A stretch of DNA of 64,000 nt from Neonectria sp. B-13. Lineage: Eukaryota > Ascomycota > Sordariomycetes > Hypocreales > Nectriaceae. Positions within the stretch are counted from its first letter, which is position 1. Each line of letters opens with the position of its first letter. The stretch spans positions 186,001 to 250,000 of the forward strand of contig NOKP01000013.1 in the NCBI GenBank assembly GCA_002682825.1. Direction: 5' to 3'. A model generated the notes under the pieces. That model had not been told where the DNA came from. It saw only the letters and a list, made by a program, of their open reading frames with translations, and searched no databases. A program made the position numbers and the translations under genes. Positions 22,164 to 30,970 of the stretch are shown piece by piece.

Positions 22164-23657
22164 ACCGCGTGGAGAGAATATGCATGAATTATGAGTTGTC
22201 ATGGCGTTGGACAAGAATGGCTTGCCGGGTGATTTAGCTGAACGAATAATATCCAAAGACGCCCCTCCTTTTTTGAAAGAAAACTGCTCAAATTAAGTTA
22301 CACGATCAAAAGTGTGATCCCACCGAACGTGTTGTTCAGGACTATAGGCCGGTAGGGCTTATCCACCACAAAGGAGGCGTTTTCGAGGCGGTTAACATTA
22401 GATAGCCCTAGGAGCGGTCGGGCCAACAACACGTTGGATTTGGGTCATGATGGAATAGCCCGTCATTTGTTTATCAGAATATTGGATGTAGAATAGGCAT
22501 TTTGTGAGTACCAAGTACTTCATGGCTATCCGGGAACTGAGGCGGCGGTTCGGATCTAGATTTGTGGTGGCGGAGAGGCTGAGTGAGAGAGCATCCGATA
22601 CGGAACGGCGGCTAGTAATATCGAACAAGCCACCCACGCCCAGAATACTCCAACTAGTCTAGCACTGCGATGACAGTAGGACAGTATTTCGTAATTGGTC
22701 CAGCCTCTCAGCCTTGACCTGAAACTTGCATCGGGACCTGAGCCTCACATGAGTGAGCTGGCCTTGGCAGGGGACGGGTAGTTGCATAAGAAGTGACCTC
22801 TCTTTCAGCTTCAGCTTCAAAGACGCATCCAGAAATAACTCCCAAGCTGAATGGGTAGTGACAGCGAGGGACAGGCCAATACCAATCGCATACACGACGG
22901 CGGAGCTGGAGCCGGCATGGGGAATAAGAAAGTGCCGGATGACGCCGCGCCGTGCGATTGGCCCCCCGCAATCTCTCGTCGCGCTGGGTTCCTGCCGGAT
23001 CACGGCCGATGAGCCGGAGGTTTGGTACGGAGCAGTTCCCACCGACTATTTACTAGCTTTTTGAGAATGACGGCAGTGTGATCAGTGGGCGTAGCCGTTC
23101 CTTACAGTTGTCAAACTGGCAGTAGTCGCGACCTTAATCCTAATTGTAAACGGCTCCAGCTGTCACATCAGAGAGAATAGTAGACCAGCTGAGAGCAAAA
23201 AGCGTGGCGGCAGGGGAATCAACTCGTCAAGCTTGGGAGCCTTATTCCGTCCCGCCCAACGGGCGTCCTCTGTTGTGCTAGTTCCGGTATTAGTGGTACG
23301 ACGGCGTCTTTTATTTCTCGAGCTGGGGAGCTTCCCCATAGTCGGGGGTTGCCAGCCCAACATGCAGTTGAGCCCTCTGTGTCACCCAATTCAGGGCAAC
23401 GTGAGCTCGGGGTGTTACATCGGTCCAGCCATGTTCCAAGGACGCGAGCTCGTTGAGCGGTGACAAGTATCCCGACAGTCGAGAAGAGACAACGAGGCTG
23501 CATTCAGTCAGCACTCAGATTCAGGGACATCCGATGGGGCTTGGGGCTATACGAGCTTGGGAAAGAAAGGCAAAAGAGACGGGGCAGGGCAGCGAGGGGG
23601 AAACGCGCCTATTCGTTACGGTACGTGGCAATAGTGGTATTTGAACCACTCGTTGGT

Positions 23658-23697
23658 TGTTTATGGCTTGCCATGGCTGTTTATGGCTTGCCACGGC
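23658..23697. repeat. 20-bp direct duplication
   Basis: Two adjacent 20-bp copies beginning TGTTTATGGCTTGCC and differing at one base (ATGGC versus ACGGC ends), about 330 bp upstream of the secreted-protein start. Probably a slippage duplication; it could double a regulatory site. Confidence 0.8.
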
Positions 23698-23858
23698 TGA
23701 AAGATGGCTGGTTATCTTTGTTCTGACAATGAGATTACGAGAAGACCAAGAATAGACTGGGAGGCACGGAGAACTGTGAGAGACTGCGGAGACAACGACG
23801 GATGAACATCCGTGGACCACATCACCCAGTCTTTGACCCAAGAGCAGTCTCAACCAAG

Positions 23859-23866
23859 TATAAATA
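23859..23866 (+). promoter_or_regulatory. TATA box of the secreted Cys-rich gene
   Basis: TATAAATA, 154 bp before the ATG at 24020, followed by a CT/CA-rich leader (23890-24010) typical of strongly expressed fungal genes. It is one of the clearest TATA elements in the window. Confidence 0.6.
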
Positions 23867-24019
23867 CAGCCATGGGATCCCTCTCAGAGTCTTGAAACCA
23901 CCCACTCTCACCACCAACTCTCTTCCACAAAGCATCACATCAAGCCTCACTCAGAACTCTCTTCTACAAACGTAACTTCTTTCATCTTTCCAAAGAACCT
24001 GACACCACCCCATTCCATA

Positions 24020-24754
24020 ATGAAGGTCTCTGCCATTACTCTTCTCGGCTTCCTCGCCGCCGGTGTCATCGCCGGTGGTGACGACTACAAGAAGCCCGAC
24101 AAGTGCAAGAAGATCGAGTGGGAGCCTGCGCAGTGCAAGAGCTACTACGACGGCAAGGGCCCCCGCGACGTGAGCGACATGGAAGAGCGCGGCGAGGACC
24201 TTGAGGAGCGTGGTGAATATTTGTACCCGCCCCCGGTCTGCAAGAAGAAGTGCCCCAAGGACAAGATCCACTGCGAGCAGTACGGATGGGCCAAGGGCTC
24301 GCCCCGGTACGAGGGCAACTTCTTCCAGGCTGTCGACTGCAAGAAGGGCAACGACTACAAGGTCTCGGGCACTCTGGGACCCTGCAACTACGGCAGCAAA
24401 AAGGACTGCCTTGTTGTCAAGTACAGCGGCAACTACTGGCCTGCGGACAAGAAGACGTCGTACCTGGGCGTCTACGAGCACAAGTCGGACGGCGTTGACC
24501 ACTACTCCAAGCTCAACTACAACAGCTACTGCTACGGAGACAAGTGCACCATCCCCGTCGAGAAGCTGCCCGGCTACCCCAAGCTGTGCGGCGACACGCT
24601 CTATGTGGCCATCGACACCGGCCGTTGCCAGAATCCCTACAGCGACTACGGCTACGGCAAGAAGAAGGAGGCGGACAAGATCTCATACGTCAAGCTCGAG
24701 ATCGAGTGCACCGGCAAGAAGGAGTGCAAGAAGTCCTGCTGCAAGGTGTACTAG
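24020..24754 (+). CDS. Secreted cysteine-rich protein, 244 aa
   Basis: Single exon. MKVSAITLLGFLAAGVIA is a textbook signal peptide with likely cleavage before GGDDY. The mature part is rich in Lys, Tyr, Gly and Asp and has 16 cysteines, an even number compatible with disulfides, several in pairs or doublets (KKKC, SYCYGDKC, ECKKSCC near the C-terminus). An acidic segment MEERGEDLEERGEYL (residues about 54-68) repeats EERGE and separates the first two cysteines from the rest. No membrane anchor, GPI signal or known catalytic motif is visible. Codon use is strongly biased to C/G-ending codons, and a TATA box plus CT-rich leader lie upstream, so high expression is likely. It is a candidate effector or extracellular structural protein; I recognise no family, and the role is inference. 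Confidence 0.88.
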   Translation: MKVSAITLLGFLAAGVIAGGDDYKKPDKCKKIEWEPAQCKSYYDGKGPRDVSDMEERGEDLEERGEYLYPPPVCKKKCPKDKIHCEQYGWAKGSPRYEGNFFQAVDCKKGNDYKVSGTLGPCNYGSKKDCLVVKYSGNYWPADKKTSYLGVYEHKSDGVDHYSKLNYNSYCYGDKCTIPVEKLPGYPKLCGDTLYVAIDTGRCQNPYSDYGYGKKKEADKISYVKLEIECTGKKECKKSCCKVY

Positions 24755-25074
24755 GCGGCACGAGAAGGGGCACGACGACAGGGGTTTGAGAGCCCAAGAG
24801 GTTTTCAATACTAAGAGATGATGGTGACGGAATCAGGACGCTCCTTTTTGTGTGGAAAATTACGCTTCTTCGATTCTATTCTTTCTGTTTGTGGGGTTGA
24901 TGCTGCGGTTTAGGCAACGTCTTGGGATATTCTGCTAGCTAAATTGAATATGACCCGTGGCCGAGGTTGTTGATTTGAAGTGATGAATGCCTTTTGTTGT
25001 GAATAATGAACCTGGGATATGAGAAGAGTACAATGGACAGATGACGAGCTACTCATCGTTTAGTGATGCTTGGG

Positions 25075-25108
25075 CCTGTTGTGTGATTTTTCGAAATCAC
25101 ACAACAGG
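25075..25108. repeat. Perfect 15-bp inverted repeat (hairpin)
   Basis: Arms 25075-25089 (CCTGTTGTGTGATTT) and 25094-25108 are exact reverse complements around a TTCG tetraloop. It lies 320 bp downstream of the stop of the secreted-protein gene. It could form a very stable RNA hairpin in a long 3' UTR or be a relic of a small inverted-repeat element; no flanking target duplication is evident. Confidence 0.85.
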
Positions 25109-26212
25109 GGTCTGAACTGGAACCGTCTGCCATCTTCCCTGCTTCCCCGCCGTTCCTGGTTGACCCTGCATTTTCTTGCAGGACAGCCTACTGTAGGTCT
25201 CAGAAAATCTAATTGGAAACCTGGCCTGGGACCCCATTCCACCGTAGTGACGTGGCAGGGTTCATGATCCCAGACACCCGGCTATCGAGTTCCCACGGCC
25301 ATCCGGTTGAAGTGCCGCAACCCAAGGATGCCTTGTCCCTACCACGGTCTACCAAACCGTGGGAAGATGGGTGCTGGGTTGTTTTCAGGCTTTTTACAGT
25401 TATGACGAAGCATCGTGAGGTCAAGTTCCAGGGGTGGATGGATAGAGAAGCGGGCTAGTTGGGATTCGGGGAGGCTGTCAAGGTCTCAGAAACACGACCT
25501 TCCTTCCAGCCCTACAGCCCTACAGCCCCTGATCGACCGACTGTTTTCTTTTCTTTTGATCCTTGGCAACGAAAGTGAGCTCTTCGTCTATTACGGGGTT
25601 GTTTACTGCCAATTCTCTGCTTCAATGGCAGTACGTGAAGAACAATGCCTACCACGATACTTCCTACTCCGTGCCCCGTACTCCACCTGCTCTGTAGTCT
25701 GGACTCCACCTGCACCATACCCCGTACACGTCATGTAGGTACGTACACCAAGAATCCCCTAGAGGTGCTGATGGAAGGGAAGAAGAAATCCTCGAGATGT
25801 GTTTCCAGGGGCCTCGGTGGGGCGTGGGCTTGTAGAGTGCGTCAGTCTAGGGACGTGGATTTGACAGAGTCCATGGGGGTTCTTCCATTGAACTGACTTT
25901 CTGAATGTGTGTACGGCTAGCAGTACAACCTGACAATGTTATTCCATGCCATTGGCGTCCCTTCCTGTACCGAGCTTTTTCATGATCGTCGTGCCCTGAG
26001 TTACACGCCAATGGGCCAAAAGCAACACTGACCCTTTGGGCCCTGGACGGCGTTGGGAATCCGAGCCGCCCACATTGTGGAAGAACCCGCCATGCAGGAA
26101 GGGTCCAAGGGTCAAAGGGGTCCAAGGGTCCTGAGGCTGAACGGAATTGACTTCGCCAAACCTTAAGGTTAATTCAACCTGAAGTGTCAATGGCCCTACC
26201 ATGGCTCTCAGA

Positions 26213-26560
26213 CACTCCCCAGTTGATGGGTTACGACGAAAGACGAAAGAGGCCATCACGATGAACACAGTCATCCCCTGACTCACGTCCTCATCTGCCC
26301 AGAAATGGCTCGAAGAACCAATGCCTTGTGGGCCCGGATACAGTTTTGTCTCATCCATGGTTCTATGCCTCCAGGACGATGTATTCACTCCCCAGTTGAT
26401 GCGTCACGACGAAAAGGGAAGAAGGGCATCACGACGTTGAAAGCCATCTCTTGCCCACGTCCTCACCCTTGCAAACGTGGCTTGAAGACTCAATACCCCA
26501 TGGACCCTGGATATGGTTTTCTCCAACCATAGTTCTACGTCGACCATGTCCAACATCGTG
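26213..26560. repeat. Diverged tandem duplication, unit about 173 bp
   Basis: Unit 1 (26213-26385) and unit 2 (26386-about 26560) both open with CACTCCCCAGTTGATG and share, in order, a CGACGAAA block, CATCACGA, CACGTCCTCA, a TGGCTYGAAGA block, and a CCATRGTTCTA block near the end. Similarity is clear by eye but with many substitutions and small indels, so it is an old duplication. It lies 450-800 bp upstream of a Zn2Cys6 gene. Confidence 0.75.
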
Positions 26561-27017
26561 TTTTGTTACTCACTCCCTACGTAAATAGTTACCATCTCGT
26601 TCCATCTTCACCTAAAGCCCACTAACAACCCTTTGAATTGACTTTTCTCGACCCTGATATTTCGATGCTTCTCGTTCAATTGACCTTTCTGGACGCCCAT
26701 CGTGAGTCCATGGCTTTGGCTCTGACAAGAACCCACTCTCAGCGACTCCTGCCGTGCCTCGAGGACTGGAAACAACCCTTTGGGCTTCATTGTTCCTGGT
26801 ATAAGATGCTGTGTCGTCCCTTCTTTGGTATTTTATTCTTCTTCTCCAGTATCCATCCTTGCAAGCACATCTTGACGTTACTGCTGGCTTCTGTCTTCTT
26901 TCTCTGTACTCCAGACAGTTATCAACACGTCTATCATCAACCATCATCCATCATCCATCATCATCCATCATCACACATCATTACCACAACCACTACTACC
27001 AAGCACCATCCGTCGAA

Positions 27018-28526
27018 ATGGCTGCCAACAACGACCAGTCGGTCGAGAACTTCGACGTTGAGCTTGCCCTGCTGGAGGCATTCAGCAACATGGAGCAAGA
27101 GATCGACCAGTCATTGGTCGAAGGTGTTCAAGGCCAGCCCGAGCTGGCAATTACAAAGACCACGGGCTCGGACGAAGGCCTGTGGACAGAAGAGCAGCTT
27201 CTGGGCTACTGGAGTGACCCCGAAATGCTTGGGCGTCTCTCCATCACGCCCAAGGAGACGACTCCCCAAAAGAACGGGGGAGACTCGTCTAAGGAGGGGA
27301 CCAAGTCCCCAACCTTGAACAACACTGGGGCCAGCCAGACCCAGCCCCAGCCCCAGCTCCTCCTTCCCCAGGGGCAAAACTCTCTTCCCCAGGGGCAACT
27401 TCCTCTGCCACAGGGGCAACTCTCTCTGTCTCAGGGGCAACTTCCCGCCCCCCGGGACCAACTTGCCCTGCCACAGGGCCAACTCCGACTTCCCCAGGCC
27501 CAACTACGCCTTCCTCAGCCCCCGGCCCAGGCTGAAACTCTACGGCTCCCTCAGCCAGAGCCACTTCGTCTTCCTCTCCCCGTCTCTGCCCCCGTCTCCG
27601 TCCCTCAGCCACAACCTTTACGGCTCCATCAGGCCCAGACCCAGCCTGAGCCTCTCTGCCTGCCGCAGCAGGAACCTCTCCGGCTCCATCAGGCCCAGGC
27701 CCAGCCTGAGCCTCTCTGCCTGCCTCAGCAGGAACCTCTCCGGCTCTCCCAGCCACAACCTCAGGCAGAGTCTCCTCCACCACAGGGGACCAAGCGAAAG
27801 GAGGCTCCCGGCCCGGAGGCTCCCGAGAGACCTGCCAAGGTCAACAGGAGATGCGTTCCCAAGTCTTGCCTCCGCTGCAAGACACGCAAGGCCAAGTGCC
27901 TCAGGGACGGCAATGGGGATTGCACGTCCTGTCTCAAGGCAGGCCTGCCCTGTGTCCGGGAGAACGTGGATCTCCGAGAGAAGACGGCCGTCTTGGCGGC
28001 CCTAGAAACAAAGGCAACCGCCTACCACAAGGCTTACACGGCCGCAGCACGCCTTGTCTCGAAGGCTTTGGAGGTTGTCCTCGCCGTCGACTCCGGGGCC
28101 AGCATTCTCGACGGGGCCGTTGTGAGCCTGACCGAGAAGCGGAACGACAACGCAGGCAACCTGATGGAGAACCTGCCAACCATCGCCCACTGCTTGGCCT
28201 GCCCAGAGGCGACGATCGACCCTCTCCAGGTCGCGCCAATTCCCATTGTCGACGTGGCCGCGCTCACTAAGCCACAACTCAAGAAGCACGTCGACAGCTT
28301 CGAGTCTGCTGCGGGAGCCAGGATTCACAGCTTCCGCAAGGCCGTCATCGCTCTCATGACGCCCTTCAACGACTGGCCTGCGGACCTTCTGGAAAGCCGC
28401 AAGGAGCTGTGCTTTGGTGCACTGGAAGGGGCCTACGGAGGGTCCTTCGACACCATGATCAACTGGGCTACTACAAACGAATACGCTCAGAGGTTGTTTG
28501 AGGAGAACCAGGCAAAGAACAACTAG
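27018..28526 (+). CDS. Zn2Cys6 protein with LPQGQ-type repeats
   Basis: Single exon, 502 aa, using the ATG of MAANNDQSVENFDVEL; the frame upstream to 26811 is leader sequence reading low-complexity CATC repeats. Residues about 1-95 are acidic and helical. Residues about 115-165 are seven head-to-tail 7-residue units of type LPQGQLx, and about 200-245 holds a near-perfect 20-residue repeat (PEPLCLPQQEPLRLHQAQ core). The zinc cluster CLRCKTRKAKCLRDGNGDC followed by TSC and a final Cys sits at 284-312 (C-x2-C-x6-C-x7-C-x2-C-x6-C), so it is central rather than N-terminal. The remaining 190 residues are Ala-rich and helical without a recognisable fungal_trans domain. It is probably a DNA-binding regulator with a Gln/Leu/Pro-rich activation region; targets are unknown. 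Confidence 0.82.
   Translation: MAANNDQSVENFDVELALLEAFSNMEQEIDQSLVEGVQGQPELAITKTTGSDEGLWTEEQLLGYWSDPEMLGRLSITPKETTPQKNGGDSSKEGTKSPTLNNTGASQTQPQPQLLLPQGQNSLPQGQLPLPQGQLSLSQGQLPAPRDQLALPQGQLRLPQAQLRLPQPPAQAETLRLPQPEPLRLPLPVSAPVSVPQPQPLRLHQAQTQPEPLCLPQQEPLRLHQAQAQPEPLCLPQQEPLRLSQPQPQAESPPPQGTKRKEAPGPEAPERPAKVNRRCVPKSCLRCKTRKAKCLRDGNGDCTSCLKAGLPCVRENVDLREKTAVLAALETKATAYHKAYTAAARLVSKALEVVLAVDSGASILDGAVVSLTEKRNDNAGNLMENLPTIAHCLACPEATIDPLQVAPIPIVDVAALTKPQLKKHVDSFESAAGARIHSFRKAVIALMTPFNDWPADLLESRKELCFGALEGAYGGSFDTMINWATTNEYAQRLFEENQAKNN
27363..27509 (+). repeat. Seven 21-bp coding repeats (LPQGQ heptads)
   Basis: Seven consecutive 21-bp units encode LPQGQNS, LPQGQLP, LPQGQLS, LSQGQLP, APRDQLA, LPQGQLR and LPQAQLR. 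The units differ by several bases each, so the array is not freshly slipped; the protein pattern is better kept than the DNA. Confidence 0.9.
27621..27740 (+). repeat. 60-bp coding direct repeat
   Basis: Bases 27621-27680 and 27681-27740 match with exact 60-bp phase and only a few differences, repeating a PEPLCLPQQEPLRL-containing 20-residue block. High identity points to a recent duplication. Confidence 0.88.
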
Positions 28527-29824
28527 AACAGTTGAGCCTGACGTGTCCTTTTTCATCGGGACTGGCGAAGGGAGTGATGATGGGACGGAGTTATGGGAAC
28601 TTTTTACATACGATACCCGGCATGGATAGGAGTTTGGGAATGAATTGAGTCTAGAACTCTATGGTACTCTTTCGAGAAAACAAACAGTGTTGTTGATAAC
28701 ATGAAACCTTTCTGCTATTGTGATTAATTATTAATGTCCTAAGAGATATACCCAAGGACTACGACGTTAGGCCCTGAGACCGTAAATCTGAGTCCTGGCT
28801 ATGTCGAACTGGGTGTGGTTCTCGTTAACCACTGGCCACCCTAGGTGTTGAACTTAGATAGTGGCTCCCAGCTGCCTCTCTTCATCGACGGGACAGGTTC
28901 AGGCGTAGGGTTACCTTGACTATTAAGGCGGGTTTCTAATTATATATCAATGCGTCAACTCAGACAACCTCCAGGTGCCACGGGCTTAAAGGGCCCCGTC
29001 AGTTACAAACGAGTCCGAAACATGGGTGCCGCCATTTCTTAGGTTGCCTTTGGAGATACAAGCCGACATGGTCGCCTTGGTTATTCCAGACGAGATCGTG
29101 CCCCTTGGCCCAGTGCATATGGGTCTCAGCGTCAACACGAGTATTTTGTTGCTGCGTTCACATGTCGGAGAATGGCTCAGGTCATCAACATGCGAATCAA
29201 TTGTCGGCTATCAGCCCTTGTTGGCTGGACTCTCCACAGTCGTGTCACGAGCGTCGATCCCCTCCGCGACACGGCATGGGTTTGTAATATGACAATGCTT
29301 TCACCCCGCCAAATATAATGTTGGGATTCAGTAACGAAGAGGTTCATTCAGAGGCGTGTCATGAGCGTCGACCCCCTGCCCGACACTACCTGGCCTGGGA
29401 CCCTTAGAAACTTAGGTAAATATTTGGGGTACCTTGATATCTAGCTTAGATGTATTTCATATGGTATGGGAATTATGTAAGATAATGCACTTACTGATAA
29501 TAAAGGGGGCAGTGGCAAACACAATTCGCAAATAGCATCGGGAGTATTACGATTACGTGGAGCAATGCTTGTGATACACTTCAAGGAAGATGACCCATAT
29601 AACTCCTCATCTATAAGAATCCGCTGATGTTGTATCATTTCGCGATAGCAATGCCTAAGTCCCCCTTTTCATGCCAAAAACTCAGGTAGGTGCTGCGATT
29701 ATTCTCCACCAACTCCACAGCCTAATCGTCAAGTCCCAAAGGATAGGTGAACCCAGCAGTTCAAATCTATGTCCCAAGTAAAACCGTAGGTGCATTCTGT
29801 AGAGCCCGATCGCCTGAAAAGTCT
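28527..29824. other. Intergenic region between convergent genes
   Basis: 1.3 kb with no supported gene. It is A/T-richer than its surroundings. A roughly 38-bp motif occurs twice (29240-29277 and 29353-29392), containing GAGCGTCGAYCCCCT. Confidence 0.45.
29240..29392. repeat. Dispersed pair of about 38-bp direct repeats
   Basis: The two copies (29240-29277 and 29353-29392) read CGTGTCAYGAGCGTCGAYCC onwards, then CCT(C/G)CSCGACAC and TGG, separated by 75 bp. They may be remnants of a small repeat or a duplicated binding region. Confidence 0.6.
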
Positions 29825-30487
29825 TTATTCCTTCTTGCCATTCTTCTCCGCCGTCTTCTGGGCGACGACAGCATCAATCCGCTTAAACGACGTGAGGCCC
29901 TCCAGGAAGCAGCACAACTGCCACGCCCACCACACACCAGTAAACTTCTCTACGCCGTGCTTCTTCAAGCGGCCCTCGAACAAGAAGCACTCGAAGGCGT
30001 GGATGCCCACAACCGGCCAGAAGATGGTCTTGACGACCCAGCGGAACGACTCAGCACCGCCTGGGAAGCCCGCATCCAGCAGCGGCCACACGGGGCTCTC
30101 GGGAACGACCCACGGCAGCGTCGCGGCACAGAAGAAGTAGAACAATACGGCGCTGAAGACAACGGCACCGAAGCCCTGGGGCGGCGTGAAGCTCGTGACG
30201 ACGATGTCGCTGAGGCCGAGCGCCTCCCGCGCGGTGACGGCCATCTCGATGATGCGGCCCTTGACGTCGGCCCAGCTGGTCAGCGCGGGCTCGAAGGGGA
30301 TGGTGAAGTCGCCTCCGCGGGCGGTGATGCGCATGCTCTGGAGGTCGATGTCGCGCAGCTCAGGCGACGAGGCGGCGCTCGCCGAAGCGCGGGCATAGTG
30401 GCGTAGGTAGTAGGACAGCTCGCGGGTGTGGTCCTTGTTCATATGCGAGACGATGCGGTTCTTGCGGATTGAGTCGGGAGAGTCCAT
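29825..30487 (-). CDS. DUF2470 domain integral membrane protein
   Basis: Single exon, 220 aa, starting at MDSPDSIRKN. Residues about 5-100 match the DUF2470 pattern (RIVSHMNKDHTRELSYYLRHY, then FTIPFEPALTSWADVKGRI), a fold shared with haem-utilisation or pyridoxamine-oxidase-like proteins. From about residue 112 come hydrophobic segments (FGAVVFSAVLFYFFCAATLP, VVKTIFWPVVGIHAFECFLF, GVWWAWQLCCFLEGL), so the C-terminal half is membrane-embedded. The tail AEKNGKKE carries a KKxE-like ER retrieval signal, which suggests ER location (inference). The fused DUF2470 plus membrane domain architecture is known in fungi, but its biochemical role is not established. Confidence 0.85.
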   Translation of the reverse strand: MDSPDSIRKNRIVSHMNKDHTRELSYYLRHYARASASAASSPELRDIDLQSMRITARGGDFTIPFEPALTSWADVKGRIIEMAVTAREALGLSDIVVTSFTPPQGFGAVVFSAVLFYFFCAATLPWVVPESPVWPLLDAGFPGGAESFRWVVKTIFWPVVGIHAFECFLFEGRLKKHGVEKFTGVWWAWQLCCFLEGLTSFKRIDAVVAQKTAEKNGKKE

Positions 30488-30970
30488 TTTGGCGTGGTGC
30501 TTTGCGTTGCGGCGGGGGAATGAGTGAGGGTTGGTGAGTATCTTGATGTTCAAGATTGAGGCGGTGGTGTTTTGACGCGAAGGACGTTGAAAGTGGAGCT
30601 AAACGCCGACCCCGGCCACGGAGACATTTCGGGACAGAAGCAAACCCGAGACGTTCCGTGGAAGAAGACCGACATCACACGTGCCTTCGCATCGAGAAGA
30701 GCAGGGATGGTGCATGAACGCCGAATTGATCTTGTTGTTGAATTACTAGAGAATGTCCGAGGGTATCTATCTTGCAGCTCGACCTAACCATCCGCCCAGT
30801 TCCCTGGTCCCCGCCATTACCCCAGTAGCATTACCACCACAACACCGTGACAAATGAAAACATTACCAGCGCTTCCAGTAAAGACCGTGAACCACTGTGA
30901 GGATTCGTTTTTTCCCTTTCGCCAAGCGCCAGCGCTAAACCGTATACACACCGCACATCCAAGAAAGCCA
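30488..30970. other. Intergenic region
   Basis: 483 bp between the DUF2470 gene start (-) and the 3' end of the rhodopsin-like gene (-). Promoter and 3' UTR only; nothing else is recognised. Confidence 0.4.

Larger units (their letters stand above)
22164..24019. other. Gene-free region upstream of the secreted-protein gene
   Basis: 1.86 kb. Open frames are short and lack coding character. A 20-bp tandem duplication lies at 23658-23697 and a TATA box at 23859-23866. A TTTGAACC string near 23640 resembles a tRNA T-loop but no cloverleaf can be built. No transposon ends are seen. Confidence 0.4.
24755..27017. other. Repeat-bearing intergenic region
   Basis: 2.26 kb. It contains the 3' UTR of the secreted-protein gene, a perfect 15-bp inverted repeat (25075-25108), a diverged about 173-bp tandem duplication (26213-26560), and a CATC/CCAT-rich microsatellite in the leader of the next gene (26938-26980). 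No coding sequence is supported. Confidence 0.5.

Noticed and set aside
23620..23665. TTTGAACC string resembling a tRNA T-loop
   Set aside because: No D-arm or anticodon arm at the required distance.
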